Assembly (NCBI GenBank): GCA_020091685.1
Contig: CM034610.1
Location: 27,588,094-27,652,093 of the forward strand
Origin: Lutjanus erythropterus
Taxonomy: Eukaryota > Chordata > Actinopteri > Lutjaniformes > Lutjanidae
Length of the DNA stretch: 64,000 nt
Reading direction: 5' to 3'
Shown here: one piece after another, positions 1 through 13,765 of the stretch
How the letters are laid out: each line of letters opens with the position of its first letter
How positions within the stretch are numbered: position 1 is the stretch's first letter
The notes under the pieces: model-generated
Told to the model about the DNA's origin: nothing
What the model saw: only the letters and a program-made list of their open reading frames with translations
Database searches by the model: none
Position numbers and translations under genes: made by a program

Positions 1-1659
1 GCAAGTATCTTAGTGGTTGTACATGCTGATGTTCAAGCAGCTACCGTGCATTTCAAAATCCCCAGACGATTAGTAGGCGAAGAGATCTCGATTGTCTGGT
101 AGCATTGCTAGGAAGAGAGACATCTGAAATACGCTGCTCAGCTCATGAACCTCATCTTGAGGTTTGGGTAGTGATTGAAAGAATAAGATTAAGGACACTA
201 GCAACCGAAATGAGTGTCTTACACAGGGTGAATTTGAGAAAAGGTGGTGAACTGAGTCTTTCAGTCTGGAAACACTGCTCCTTGGCACTGAAAGGAGTCA
301 GTTGAGGTGGCTCGAGGACCCGAACAGGCTACTTTTTTCAGGTAGGAAAAGCCCAGACGAAGTTATAATGTATATCCCGTCTGGCCTGTTAGGCAAGTTA
401 GCATGATAACATTTGCTAAGTATGTACAGCTGAAGCTGAAGGAAATGTGATTAATTTTTCAAGTACCATGCTCTGCTTCATTAACAAAAACACGAACATT
501 CACGAAGATTCAGTGGAGTAAATTAATCATAGGTTATGCATGATTTACCTAATATCCTCTCATGGTACCAATTTTCTGAGAACGGGAACATTTTGAGTCT
601 GATTTGTTCTACATGGTACTACTTTGTAACCTGATGTAGGCCTGACAGGATCAAATCATGTTGATTAAATAGAGGGCGTGTTGTTATAGATTATGGTAAA
701 CATCTAATTTGTCCTCCAGCAACATTTTTGTGTAATATCTTGTTTCTATTTTCCAAGTATCAGGGAGGAGTAATATGGTAACATGAAACAAATCAGAAAT
801 TTAAGATGCTCTGTGAAAGAAAAGAGGGAAACCTGCTTGTTCCCACCCTTGATTGTCTCATTTTATCCATGAAGTGACAAAGGAAACGGAAGCTGGATCG
901 TTTTGTAATCAAGGAAAGATCTCAAATGAAAGGTAGAAGGCCGCCAGCAGAAAAAAAAAACAAAACCCTGCCAGTCAATTATGTTATTGATGGCTCTGTA
1001 CCGACCTGTAGATCTCACCGATATGAGCTCTGCTGGCATGTTAACATTAATCGACGGCCCATTAGTCTAATGATATTGTATGGTCACATGAGCTCCAGGC
1101 AGCTGGCATAGGCCTGCTGTTTGTGATAAGGCTGCTGAAGCGGCCTGTTTGTCTTTGGATGCAGCTGTTAGAGGAGGGCTGTGGCTGCAGCATAAAGGGC
1201 TCTTTTAACATTTACATCTGAACAGACACAGGGGCAGCATGGTCCCGAACAACAGGCATGAGACCACTCATGTTGTGATCTTGTTTAGTTTGTTATCACT
1301 GAGATTTCCTTTATTTTTGATACAAATTTCATAGAGGCTCTGGTTGAATATCTAATGCTCACAGATTCTGATATAATAGATATTTTTAAAAATGCCTTTA
1401 CTGGCAAAAAATGCTACAGTGTAGTTAAGTTTTTGCATGGTGTGAGACAGTGATCACAAGGGAAAAAAAGGCAAAGCAAGTTTTATTTTATTGCACAATT
1501 TAAACATAAAGGCACTTTTAAGTGCTTTGCATTATTTCCAGAAATGTAATAATGAAAATGAAAATGCAGCAGTAAAAACTGATCAATCAAAGGCACAGGA
1601 AAATAGTTTTTAATTTACAGTTGAAAGAGGCTAAAGGTTTATTTCACAATATGTAACCA
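1..1659. other. Unassigned non-coding stretch
   Basis: No gene or clear repeat is seen. The sequence is AT-rich, with a modest purine-rich patch near 930-965. Confidence 0.4.
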
Positions 1660-1956
1660 TTAAATTCATTGACAACTATTTTGATCATTTATAAATCATT
1701 TTAAGTCTTTTTTTGAGGAAAAATGTCAAAATTCTCAGATTTCAGCTTCTGAAATGTGAATATTGTCTGTTTTCTTGTTGTGTATAAACAAAAGAAGACA
1801 ATAGAGGTTGTCATCTCGGGCTTTAAGAAACACTGATCAAATTTTTTTTTTTTTACCACTTTCAAAGATTTTATGAACCAAAGAAGTAAAAAATTAATCA
1901 TGAAAATAATCAAAAGATTAATATCAGTAATAGAAATAATCATTAGTTGCAGCACT
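1660..1956 (-). mobile_element. Decayed hAT-type MITE
   Basis: On the minus strand this reads as a diverged copy of a fish MITE whose termini are TAGGGCTGCAACTAA and its complement. The 3' end (cattagttgcagc) and the AATTAATCATGAAAATAATC block are recognisable. Relatives lie at 10999, 12944, 13766, 16481, 22205 and 60895. Confidence 0.6.
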
Positions 1957-3625
1957 TCTTTGACTTTTCTAAATATCCTACTACCTGGTTGACTAAAAAT
2001 CTTTTTCTTTTGTTTCAATTTGGCCTGTCTCTTATTCTGCTGTGTTTTATATTCTAATGTATTTTTTACTCTTTTTCATTTTGGTGTATCTATGCAAAGA
2101 AATGTAAAAAAAAAAAAAAAGTTATATAAATAAAGCTTGCTACTTACTTGCTTATTTAATTGATCATTTCACAAATTTAATTAAACATGAAATGTCAGGG
2201 TGGCCCAGGGGCTGCAGCACTGATCATGATTTCCTGTCATCTTTCAACTGTCAGCTACCTAATTAAAGCCAAGAAATACCATGGAAAATAATAGAAAAAT
2301 AAGGTATTTTTTTTAAATAATTGATTAAAAAAAACTTTTTTGTTTTTCTTTACTTTTTATGCAGATTACTATCCACTTGGCATTTGTTTATTTATTACTT
2401 AAATATAAAGTAAAATAAAGCTTTTTTCCCCTCACCACTGACCTGCTTAAGGGGGCATCACATGACCGAGCTTCACCCACAGGTTTTTTTTTCTTGTGCC
2501 CATTCATTATCTGCCTCCATCTCAAGCAGATTGTTTTTCTTGTGTGAGTAGACTGCACTAAGTAGCCTGAAGAACACTGAGGAGGTTTTGCTGCTGCATC
2601 TTGTTGTCATATAAGCTTTGAGGAGATCTTTTTCATTGAGAGAAAATGACTTTCTTTGTCCTGTTGTGAGTTCAATATGCACACAGTAAACGGAGGCTGC
2701 AACAGAAGCAGATGGGTTACTGCAAGGCAAGGGTTAGAGTTAGAGTAAAAACAAATGAGAAAGGATAATTACTGTATAATTACAGTTTTAAATGTTTTCC
2801 ATATTTTATCGTATGATCTGATCACTTTACATGGTTTCCATTGTAGTTGACTGTGGAAACAAGGGGATGGACGTTATGTCATGTTGCAAACATGATATCT
2901 GTCTTTAAGCCACCGGTACAAGGGGCCTCTAAAAGCCTGTCCTCAGGTGACTTAGTCCCTCAGACTCTACCATGCATGCATGCATGTTCCAGTCATGTTA
3001 ATAGAGACACTGTACTGTAAGCTTATCCCTCCTCTCACATACTATACATACTCTAAACACTCACCAGGTGTCTGTGTATGTGTTACAGACTGGATGACCC
3101 AGAATGTCTTGCTTTTCCAGGTTGGTCAGATGATTCTTCACGTACACAGCTGCAACACGAACATGGGGACACGTATACATTTATTCACTGCTGTGTGCGT
3201 GGCGGGACAAGATGTTTATCATTAAGCCCTGAGATGGAACTGAATGTTCCTATAGACTTCCCTTCCATATGTTGTCCTCCTCTCACAATCTCTCTGCTAA
3301 TCATTTTCTCCTTCCCTTTGCCAGCTTTCCCCCTCTCTATCTTTTATCTCTGTCACTTGATTGGACGCTGAACCAGCTGTTTGGGCTGCAGCAGCACGGC
3401 TCAGAAATGGATTTATAGACTGATACTGTCTGCCTGTCAAATTGGTATTTTGTGTAAATTATACTTAGCATGAATTATTTATGTTTTAGGAAACGTGGCA
3501 CGCAGGTTAAGTTAAGTGTTAGAGCTATGACAGTATAGATCTTTCCCGACCATGGGGAAAAAAACATTTTATTGAACTTTATTGAAGGATACTGTCATAA
3601 GCATAGCGAAATAAGGCAGTGCTTA

Positions 3626-3626
<1 letters not shown>
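1957..3626. other. Unassigned non-coding stretch
   Basis: AT-rich, with short homopolymers (2106-2119 poly-A). No gene is supported. Confidence 0.4.

Positions 3627-3657
<31 letters not shown>
3627..3657. repeat. (TG)n microsatellite
   Basis: About 15 TG units in an uninterrupted run. Confidence 0.95.
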
Positions 3658-3706
3658 CATGCAAGTGAGGTAGAGTGAGCAGCAGACAAGTGACAAGTGA
3701 GTTGGT

Positions 3707-4038
3707 TAGGCCTGCATGATTTGGTAAAAAAAAAAAAAAAAGTCATATTGCAATTATTTTTACCTAAATTGCAATTGTGATATGTGATAGGAATAGTGAT
3801 CAGTTTTGCATTACAAATTTCATGTTCACTGAAAATAAATAATAAAACCATGATGATACCAAACAAACATGTCCTCTTTCATCTGGGGAACAAGATTTTT
3901 AGGCCTGGTCATCTCTGCAGCACCGCAGTACCTCATTATAATGCTGTTTTTTCATACATTTTCCCTTTTCAAACATTTGGATATTGCTCTTAGCCATAGT
4001 ACAGTTTTATTGCAATAGCGTTAAACTGTGCAGCCTTA
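3707..4038. mobile_element. hAT-type MITE with target duplication
   Basis: A 332-bp element starting TAGGCCTGCATGA and ending TGTGCAGCCTTA (imperfect inverted ends). It is flanked by GAGTTGGT (3699-3706) and GTGTTGGT (4039-4046), an 8-bp duplication with one mismatch, as expected for hAT. A relative in opposite orientation starts near 48021. Confidence 0.72.
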
Positions 4039-4046
4039 GTGTTGGT

Positions 4047-5712
4047 AGTAGCGGAGCAGAAACTTAAACTTAGCAGTTAGTTGTCAGTGTGGCAGTAAAT
4101 GTGCAGTTCCACGAGCCGATCCATGCTCTGACCTCAACGTGAGATTGACCCTTCAAAATAAAATTTGTGGTGATGACAATAATGAGCTCAATCCCATAGC
4201 AGCTGTCACATGACTACAGTAATGCCCAATATTTCTTGAATATTTCTACTTTTAAGACCTTGTCGAATTTAAACGTCTTGTTCAGAAATTGATTTTTTGA
4301 GTTAAAATATCAGCCTGTCAAATTGGTATTTAGTAAATTATATTAAACAGGGATTATTTCTGTTTTAGGAGATGTGGTATGCAGTACAAGTTAAGTTTTG
4401 CTACTGTATCAATATTTCTCAAATATTATCACTGTTAGGACATTGTCAAAGTTAAACATCCTGTTCAGTTTGCTAAATGTTTAATTTGGCCTTGGGCGCA
4501 GTATACACAATTAGCAGCAATGCTCTCAGTCATATCTTGACATATCCACAGCTGTTCAGGTGCTGCTAAAAGTGGAAAAATGCCACAAAACATTCAGAAA
4601 TAGAAAAATAGAAAATGCATGCTTTTTTGGGTGGGTGGCATGTGGCTTCAGTGTTCCTGTGCACATGTTTCTCAGGAAGTAATACAGACACATATAGCTC
4701 CCCAACACTCGATCTGCTATCTGTGCTGCTGTCCTTTCTGCAGCAGCAGCAATAAGCTTTATTTCAGAGATCATTGCAGGAAAATCTCTTATCTAACACA
4801 ACCCTTTGCTCAGCCTAAGTAGAACAAATCCTGCATGCGCTGCTGTAGCTTAGTGTCCCGTGGCAACATATCATCATCTCCCATTATATCTCCGTCTATG
4901 ATGCTGTTCTAACGCCACAGCCAAATCTAGACCCCTAGATCCCAGTAGCCCTGCGTTCCACCACTGGGCTTAATGGTGCTAGGCAGAGCTTATTCACTAT
5001 TTATGTCACTTGGGTTCTCCTGTAACACAAGAATAATAGCCCTCCTCTGAGCTTTATTCCCACAGATATGAGTTAACCATTTCAGTGAGACAAAGACCAC
5101 TTTTGATCTCAAGTTTTTAAGTCTTTATATTGGCCCCGGTGTTGGCTGCGGCCCACTTGACTAATGAGAGCTGTGGGAGCCGAGCCTGCTGGCTGTGCAC
5201 TAGATACTGGATCTGCCATTACACACTGTGTGGCCCAGAATAGCCAGTTACAGTAGTTAATTGATTGTCTTTGAGTCACAGTCGCTTGTTTGTCTCTGAT
5301 GTTTCGGTTGGGTCAGATTGATAAATGAAGGTATTTATTTCAACAATAGCAGTGTGTGTATGATGGCGGAGCTCCACTCTGCCCTCTGCTCTACATTCTG
5401 CACTGCTATCTTTGGGTAAAACACGCTTGGGAATCAGCTTGTGGTATGTTTGTAATGCATGGCATGTCTTTAATGTGTGTAAATGTTTTTCCTCCTTTGC
5501 ATACTTGTCTTACTTCTATGAGTGTTCATTCTGTGTTGGCTTGTGTAACATCATGAGGCTGGCATTTTGGCCAGGAACATTTGGGATTTTCAACACGTTA
5601 TTCTGGTTAAATGTTGGTCTGATATCGATTAATTTTGCCTTGAAACAATACTCACATGGCCCATACTGAATGTACATTGAAACGGGCTTTGCTTGCTGTA
5701 ATCTACAATCCT
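4047..5712. other. Unassigned non-coding stretch
   Basis: No gene is seen. Blocks near 3420-3500 and 4310-4390 share words such as cagcctgtcaaattggtatt, pointing to an old local duplication. Confidence 0.35.
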
Positions 5713-6722
5713 GTTTACCCTTGGTATTAAATACATTTTGGGTGATCAGCTAATAAGTGTACAGCGTTAAATACAAGTGTAAATGACCCACATTAATCAA
5801 ACCACTTGTTGAGGTGGTCTGGGACATATTCGACAAAGATATTTTGTACGTTTGTGTAAACACTAATGTGTCCCGATGTGTCCCAGTGAAGGACTCAACT
5901 CAACTCAGCTTTACTTATGTAGCCCCTATGACAACATATGGAAAAATTGCAGGAATAGAATTAAAACAATAAAATAAAAGTCAGAAGACGTAAGTAAAGG
6001 GAACACTGAGAGATAAAATAATATTAAAAAACAAAAAAACAGGTCATAGCAGAAAAAGCTAAAATAGAACTTTACTAATCCTAAAGGCAAATCTTCAGCC
6101 AGAGATTCCTCAAAAATCACAGCAACATAAATATAAAAACAATAGAGTAACAAAGACAAAATGTATTAGGAGTAAATGCAAGAAAATGTACATAATAGAA
6201 TAGCAATAACATAAGTTAAGTGAAATAAGTGAACTAAAATAAACTAATATTGGAAAGTAGTAGTAGTAGTAGTAGTAGTAATGAGCATAATATTGGACAT
6301 GATATTGAGGAGTAATATTTCAGATGATGGAGAAAAAGCTGCTCCATATGATATTGATGTTATTGTTCTCCGTGTCAGATTTTTCGGCTGTCCTTCCTGC
6401 AGAAGGGGAGGAGTTGATACATCAATCAAATGCGCCATCAGTGAAAGACGCGGTGGTTGTTTTTATGCGCTCCAACACTCTTTAAAATGGAGAAGAGCAT
6501 TGACATACGTGGTTGGAGTGCAAGTGAAACCAGATACCTGTTCTCTGTTTGTTCTCCACATGCTTGTCTGGTGTCAGACTGATGTAATAACTGTGTGCAT
6601 GGGGCTCTTTGACCTTTTAGAAGTGATGTAGGCAGTATCGAAATTTGAACACAAGTGGTGATGGTCTCAGATGCCCACTTGCGTTTGGATCACTGAAATG
6701 CATTTCAAAATCAAGTGTAAAC
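5713..6722. mobile_element. TIR element of about 1 kb
   Basis: The left end GTTTACCCTTGGTATTAAAT... and the reverse complement of the right end GTTTACACTTGATTTTGAAA... pair over about 36 bp, both reaching a GTGATC word. The interior is AT-rich and holds a (TAG)n array at 6257-6280. No transposase frame is seen, so it is non-autonomous. Confidence 0.6.
6257..6280. repeat. (TAG)n microsatellite
   Basis: About eight trinucleotide units inside the 5713-6722 element. Confidence 0.9.
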
Positions 6723-7263
6723 AGTGTTTTTATTCCTGTTCATACTGGCCATAAAAAAATCCTTTCTTAAAGTGCTTCCAGTGAAAGTGATGCGGAACAA
6801 AGTCCTCTCTCTCAGTAAAAATACCTTTCAAGTTTATCTAAAGTTAATATGAGGCTGAAGTTTGAGTTAGACCAATCCGTTTCTCTGTTTTGGTCCTTTT
6901 ATTGGAAAAACCCACTTAATTTGTGTAACTCAGACTGCTGAAGCTTCATATTAACTCCAGATAGACAATAGCGGACTGTGTATCATGGCCCTTATCTCTT
7001 CCAGTTGAAGCATTTTATCTTTTAATGACCGGTATGAACAACAGGAACTGTAGACATGATTGTCTCTGTATTCACAGAACTGTAAAAATACTTATCTGCT
7101 GCCTGCTTTTGAAAATTACCTCAGTTTCCCTTTATAGTACGGTCACAGTTCCATATTTAGCAGTTTAAAAAAAAAAACAGTGAAGTGTGTTACTGCCTTA
7201 TTCTCCTAGAAGAAATGAATTTGTTGCTCAGCAATAACAAATGATTTTCTCCTTGGACTTAAT

Positions 7264-7422
7264 CACCCCATTTACACCTGGTGTTAAAATGTGATCAGGA
7301 TACGAAAAATGCATGTTAGTCTTGCATGCTTGCATGTGTTCAGATCTTAGTAGGTTTGAATGCAATCTGTGCAAGAATATCTGGAGTCAGATCCTTTCTA
7401 AATAGTAGGTGTAAATGGAGTG
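7264..7422. mobile_element. Small fold-back MITE
   Basis: The left end CACCCCATTTACACCT and the right end AGGTGTAAATGGAGTG are inverted repeats with one mismatch. A related left end occurs at 63334. Confidence 0.55.
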
Positions 7423-7562
7423 AATGATCAGAGTCCAACGAGATTGCTTGTTTTGTCTGTTCAGCAGTCCAAAACCCAAAGATATTCAGTTTACAGTTGT
7501 GTAAAACATTTGAGAGTGGCAATGCACTTGATTAATGACTTTTAATGGTTATTTATCGATTA

Positions 7563-7976
7563 TTAAAGGAGCAATATGCAGCAAATGTGTGTCTAAAAAT
7601 GAGTCCTGCAGTCTAAATAGCAAGTTGGATCTGTATACAGTATTTTAAATAGGTTGAGTCCCTCTTTGAAAACAAAATTCCACTGCTATAAAAACTACAG
7701 ACTTGTTTTAACAGTTATAAACATCTTTAAACATATTTCTTTAGATTATCAGTGATTTCTTACAACTCATAAACAGACACTAACTACTTTGGCAAACATT
7801 CAGCATTAATTTAAACTCTAATTAACATGAAATGGACAAACTAAAACGGTTATTCCAGCCTGTAATAGAAATTTCAGAGAAGCAAGTATTTCTTGGCATG
7901 TTTCCTTGATCTCTGATTGCACATCACGGTCATTTTATAATGAATTACAGTAAATATATACGGATTTCCTCTTTAA
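7563..7976. mobile_element. TTAA-flanked MITE, family 1
   Basis: Begins TTAAAGGAGCAATATG and ends with a degenerate CCTCTTTAA. It shares the interior word cataaacagacac with copies at 12050 and 62571. TTAA duplication is typical of piggyBac and Kolobok elements, but which applies is undecided. Confidence 0.62.
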
Positions 7977-8903
7977 AATAGTTTCACTCATCTAAATAGA
8001 GTGTTGGTTCCCATGTGTGCTGTGTACATTGCTTGGAGATGATGCTCACTCTTTTTTTAATGTGGAAAAAAAGCTGTTTACTACAGTTTCTAGTTTTCTA
8101 GAGTTATTTCAAATCATTTAAAGGAAAAATCAACGTATGAACTTGTGATTTTGATGTGTTTTCTTTCTTCGAGGTGGTTTTCGTGAGTGTAGACTGAACT
8201 CTTAACACTAACCCATTATAAATAAGCCTGGAACCCACGCTCATAACCTTTTAAGAACTTTTCCTTTTGAGGTACAGTAAAAGTAGCTGCAGCGAAACAT
8301 CAAAGCTTGTTCGTTTAACAAAAGCTGTGGGAAAACAAATTAAAAAGAAGAATGTATCACAGAGAAAGAGATGCCCAAAGAATGAAGATGGAATGAATGT
8401 GTAGGTATGAATCATTATGTGCACCTGTTAATCCGGACTGTTTCTGGAAGGTTATGACAGACAGCGTTCCTTCCTCTATTGTGTGTGTGTGTGTGAGTGT
8501 ACACCTGCATCAATGCCCATATGAACTGTAAATCTAAACATATACAGATCATAGTGTGTAGTCGACCGTGCAGACAGTCTATGTCTGCCTTCTTTGTTTG
8601 TCTTGCTTCTCTGTTAGTTATTTAGCCATCTTCTGTTGACTCTACAGTGTCTTTGATTCACAGCAGCCTGTGGGTTAGAGCATGCTGGGGTCAGCGCCGG
8701 GCCAAATTAACACACTGCTCCATAGTTACTTTCTACGAGGGAGAAGGAGAGGAGTGTGTGTCGGCTGCACTTGATTCTTCAGCAGCCTGAAACAGCCCGC
8801 AGTGGAGCTGCCAACTTAAGCGTACTGAACCCCTCTGACCTTTCCATGTGCATGCGTCCATACATTATGTGTGGGCGTGTTCCTGCACTCATGTTTGTCT
8901 GTG
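7977..8903. other. Unassigned non-coding stretch
   Basis: No gene is seen. It has a short TG run at 8481-8496 and a moderately GC-rich, possibly single-copy segment at 8640-8860. Confidence 0.35.
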
Positions 8904-9495
8904 CACACTGAGAAATAAAGGTGCTACCTAGAACCAGAAAGGGTTCCTAGGTTCTTCTCTAATGTTCAACTTGGAAGCCTTTTAGAGAATTCTACCTAGA
9001 ACCCAAAATAAAGGGTTATACCTAGATCCATCTGTGAGAGGTTTTGGTTTGGGGGTTCTATTGAGAACCCTTTTGTATTTCAAGGGTTACATCTAGATCC
9101 AACTTGAGGGGTTCTACCTAGAACCTTTTTATATTTTAATGGTTTCATCTAGAACTCATCCTGGGGGTTCTGTCAAGAGCCCTTTTATATTCCAAGAGTT
9201 ATCTTGAATCCACTCGGGGTTCTCCCAAGAACACTTTCCAAGGGTTTTAGAGAACCCACCCAGGGGCTTTTGTCAAGAACCCTTTTATATCCCAGCCAGG
9301 GAGTTCTACTGAGAACCCTTTTATATTCTAAGGGTTTCACCTCAAACCCACCCCGGGCATCCTTCCGAGACTTCTTAATGGAACACTTTACTAACTGTTT
9401 CTGCAAAAACGGGTACGTCACAAGCAGGTAGTTCTGGGTAGAGCCTCAGCCCCTCAGGAAGAACCCTTTTGGAACCCTTATTTCAGAGAGTGTGC
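8904..9495. mobile_element. TIR element with 57-bp minisatellite core, copy A
   Basis: The ends CACACTGAGAAATAAAGG and CCCTTATTTCAGAGAGTGTG are imperfect inverted repeats. The interior is a degenerate tandem array of about 55-60 bp units built on AACCCTTTTATATTCCAAGG and TCTAGAACCCACCC. The same element recurs at 18709-19288 and, rearranged, near 51940-52584. Confidence 0.7.
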
Positions 9496-10122
9496 TTGAT
9501 GTGTCTGTTGACGCATGCCCACTTTGATGTACGTTCGATGTGAACATTTGAAGGCATGTTTGTGTACGTCGCAGTATTTTGAACACAGATCCTGTGAAGT
9601 GTGAAGGAGCCCCGCTGCCATCTGTTTTCCATAACGGCTGTTCTGTATCTGGTCAAACGGGACCGTCCTGCTGTAGTTCATCCTCATTCTTGTCCCCGTC
9701 GAGCAGCAGCAGCACATATGCAGCGCTGGCTTCCCCTCTGGGGCAATAACTGCTCAGACAAGAACTAACTAAGCGCACATAATGTTCCATTTGTCCAAGA
9801 GGGTTTTCATCCACCACACAGGTTAATTAAAGAACCTGAGATTTGCCATATTTGCAGTTTTGTCGTGCCAGGTTTTCTTTTATCTCCTGACAGTATTAAT
9901 ATTTCACATTACTGCACATTTCCTTTTTACATTAATCCACATCTAATTACTTTTTATTGCTTTTTGTTCATAGATTTAAATTTAGACTTTCAGCTGAAAT
10001 TTTGCAAACCTGTGAAAGAGCAGGGGCCACATCTAACAGTGACAGGATAATGTTCAGTGCTGAAACATTGTGTAACAACAACACAAATATAGAAGTGTCA
10101 TAAAGCCAGCAAACTGACTATG

Positions 10123-10624
10123 TTAAAGAGATAGTTCAGATTTTTTTAAGCGAGGTTGTATGAGGTATTCATAGTCATCTACCTACAGTAGATGGTGGAC
10201 AGGGTCAGAAGCATAATTTATTTTAGGTACCTTAAAAAAACAACAACAAGTGTATACTATATGTAGAATATTTTCACAGCTTTCACACCTTACCTTTACC
10301 AACCAAACTCCATGGGTAAATTCAGTAACTTTACCTCGCAGAACACAGGAGTTTCTGGTCCGCTGCTACCTCGATCAGTTAGTTAGTATGTGCTGTTGTG
10401 TGACTTTGGCATTTGCAAGGTTTAGTTCGTTTTCACCAAAGCCACACAATGACACAAACAAACTGGTCAAAGCAGTGATAGACCAGTCACTCCTGTGTTC
10501 TGTCAGGTAAAATGAATTTGTTGGCTTTGAGAGAGCGATAGTTGGCTTATATAACATCGGCTTCCTGTTGGAAAAGGCTGTGTATCATACAACCCCACTT
10601 CAGAAAATCAGAATTATCCCCTAA
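10123..10624. mobile_element. TTAA-type MITE, family 2
   Basis: The left end TTAAAGAGATAGTTCAGA and the right end TCAGAATTATCCCCTAA pair as terminal inverted repeats extending to GGGGTTGTATGA-like words, about 40 bp. The right TTAA has decayed to CTAA. It also contains an internal inverted pair around cacaggagt and cactcctgtg. Confidence 0.65.
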
Positions 10625-10998
10625 CTCTGTTATCCAGCAGTATCTACTTGAAGTTTGCTAACATAAGCCTCCAAAATCCATACCAGCCCAAGACAGCCTA
10701 CAGCAGTAAAACCACTGAGCACATTAAATTGGGCAGAGGTACATTTCATTGCTTATGAATTCAACTTTAATCTTGTAGGAGGAACATTTTGTTATTTCTT
10801 CTTTCAAAAGTTACATAATCTCACATCAGGAATTTACAGCAAGCTGTAATTAAAAACTGACAAGCTGTTAAACTTGTTTTGCACATAGGAAGAATTCGGT
10901 CTTATGTAATGCATATGGAGAGCAGCTCATTGGTTTGCTTTCAGCATCGGTTTGGTTATATAATGGGTGGTTTTTGCATACATTTACTGCATTGTGAT

Positions 10999-11170
10999 CA
11001 GGGCTGCAACTAATGATTATTGTCATAGTAATCGTTTAGTCTATAAAATGTAGAAAAAGAATGTGGCCACAGTGTCGTCTTCAAATTGCTTCTTTTGTCC
11101 AACCAACGGTCCAAAAACTAAAGACTCTTCTTGACAGCAAAATGTTCGATCGACTAATCGTTAGACAAGT
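10999..11170 (+). mobile_element. hAT-type MITE fragment
   Basis: Starts CAGGGCTGCAACTAATGATT and runs to GTTCGATCGACTAATCGTTA. It is internally shortened relative to the family. Confidence 0.6.
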
Positions 11171-12049
11171 GTGTTATAGTAGTCTGATAATTAAAAGCAA
11201 ACATGCTGTTAAACTTGTTTTGCACATAATCTGGTTTTATGTAACACATATGTAGCACAGCTCATTGCTTTTCTTTGAGCATCACTTTGGTTTTTGCATA
11301 CATTTGCCATATTGTGATATATAAGTGATATTCTTACTATTGTTAACCCCATTTCAAACTTCCTTAGAGGTGAAACAAACAGAGGGGAGGAAGAAAAAGT
11401 ATCCCTTTTACTCACTTTTATCATATTTGTGGATCAACTTGCTTCCACATGCTAGATCCCCGTCTTGTTTAATCATTGTTCTTTGGCATTTTTTTAAAAT
11501 ATTGCCTCAAAAGGAACAATAATGAAAAAGCAAAAAGGCCTTGGTGGACTGTTGAATGTGATGCTAAAAGCTGGATTGACACCCGCAGAGTCAAGTGTTT
11601 GTCTGCCTCCTCATCAAGGACAGGTACGAAAACATAAAGGCAAAAGAAAACACGCATGCTTCAAAAATGTGTTTTGCTTATTGTTGGTTGACCTGAATGT
11701 TTGATCTTCACTGTGCAGAATGTAGAGTTTGACACCTGAGGGCTGTTTTCACATTCATCTGCTGAAAATGGAAAAGTTTCTCTGCTCTCACCTTTAATCT
11801 CAGTTCAACACAAGGACATACGAACAGTGTGATGTGGAAACTTTCATGCAAATACGCTGAAAACGCACACATTGCAATTGTAACTTTATTGAACCTTTTG
11901 TAGAAAAACACTTTAAGACAAAATTTATTATGAGTGTTTGTATGTAACAGTATGCAGCAAAAATACATATTCTGGAGTTTGAATGACTGCCTACCAGACC
12001 CCATTCATTTAACATTATTAACATCTTCTCCACCTAATTACCACCTCCA

Positions 12050-12285
12050 CCTTATTATTGATTATTTCTTACAACTCATAAACAGACACTTACTCATTCG
12101 GCAAACATTCGGTATTAATTTGAACACTATTTAATGTAAAATTATTGAACTAAAACAGTCATTCTGGCCCAGAATACAAATTTCAGAGGACATGCTTGCT
12201 GTAGTATTTCAACTTAAATCTTTCATGGCAAATCATGGTTATTTCATGATTTATTGTGCTAAATACATCTGGATTTCTCCTTTAA
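12050..12285. mobile_element. TTAA MITE family 1, 3' portion
   Basis: Shares cataaacagacacttactca and the terminus ATTTCTCCTTTAA with the copies at 7563 and 62571. The 5' half is missing or too diverged to see. Confidence 0.6.
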
Positions 12286-12943
12286 AACATGATTTAAGAC
12301 ATTTATGTCTTACAACATGTCTAGAGGGAGCAAAAGCTGTATGGTTTTCTTTGTGACCCATTTATTTAATACTAGAAAATCCAAATGTACATACAGTACA
12401 ATACACAGTGCACCCATTCACATAAATTGTACATATATCCTGATGTGGATTTGGAGTGACGCCACAAACGCAAATTCTATACCAACCACAGATACACTGC
12501 CATATATCCCACTAACACGTATTTCGTGGAGCCTACCCGATCATTACACAGATTCCAACCCACCAAGGCAGAAACACAAAGCGGAGGTGGCGGTGACGGG
12601 CCGCTGACAGCTTGCCCTGCCCTTTGCCCCTCCTCCCTCCGTCTGAGGATGCAGCGCGGCTCCGTTTATTCAACCTTTGCCACATGTAGTTTATTTCATT
12701 TTGTCTCTGGAGGCGTGTGGCTGCACGCTCAATTAATAAAATGATATGTGCAGGAATTAATGTGTGTCAAAGGTGCGGTGTGAGTCCTGGATTCTCTGTG
12801 TCTCACTTTGACTCTAACTGTGTAAATCACCTATTAGGGCTTTTAATTTACGAGATATCATGTGATTAGTAATTTAATGTAATTTAAATAATCACTGTGT
12901 TGTCAGACGATAAATCATCGGCACACCAAGGTTATTATTAGGG
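12286..12943. other. Unassigned stretch with a GC-rich patch
   Basis: 12570-12730 is richer in G+C and CpG than its surroundings (gcggaggtggcggtgacggg, gcagcgcggctccg). No exon with two good splice sites is visible. It could be a regulatory segment or a non-coding exon, but evidence is lacking. Confidence 0.3.
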
Positions 12944-13188
12944 CCATAACTAATGATTATTTTCATTATTTAATTTAATCTTTTGTCCAACCAGCAGTCC
13001 AAAACCTAAAGACTCTTCATTTACGATAATGTAAAAACAAAGAAAAGCAGCAAATTGTTTTATTTAATAAGATGGAACAAACAAATGTTTGACATTTTAT
13101 GCTTAAAAAGCAATTTTCAAAATAGTTGGCAATTCATTTTCTTTTGATTGACTAATCTATTAATTGATTAATCATTGCAACTCTACTT
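12944..13188 (+). mobile_element. hAT-type MITE fragment
   Basis: Opens with ggccataactaatgattatt and ends with attgattaatcattgcaact, the family's terminal words. Confidence 0.55.
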
Positions 13189-13765
13189 ATTATAAACTGA
13201 ACTAAAACTAATTGAAAATTAGGTGTGGAGAAGCATTTAGTTAACTGAATTATAAACTAAAAACTAGAAAAAGAATGAAACATTATGGTGTACTTACAAA
13301 ACTAGCTAAAATAAAATAAAAATATTGAGGAAACGTCTTTATTTTTAATCTGTGTGAATTTAGTCACAGTCAGCAATACAACAAGCATGAGAAGGCATCT
13401 TGTTATTTAGACTGGGATGTCAGTGGTTCTTAAATAGGGGTCAGGGGTCTGTAGCACTTTCAGATTTATTCATTTAAATGGACAAAATGTAATGTCTGTC
13501 ACTGGGGCAGACATATCTCTCACATTAAAACAAGAACAAAAGATTTGGTATGATGACGTTGTGAAGTCATTTGGCATCATAGGAGCCATTGGCTTCTTAA
13601 TACGTGTCTAACATTTATCTAATGCATTGCCAGGGTTCAATGTTAATGTTTTTTCAGAAATCTATTTGCCCAGAGTCATTTTTCTATTTCCCCTGCACAG
13701 ATTGTTTTATTTATTAAAGGTTATCAAACAACAACACAGATTAAAGTTAATTGTTATGTGTAATC

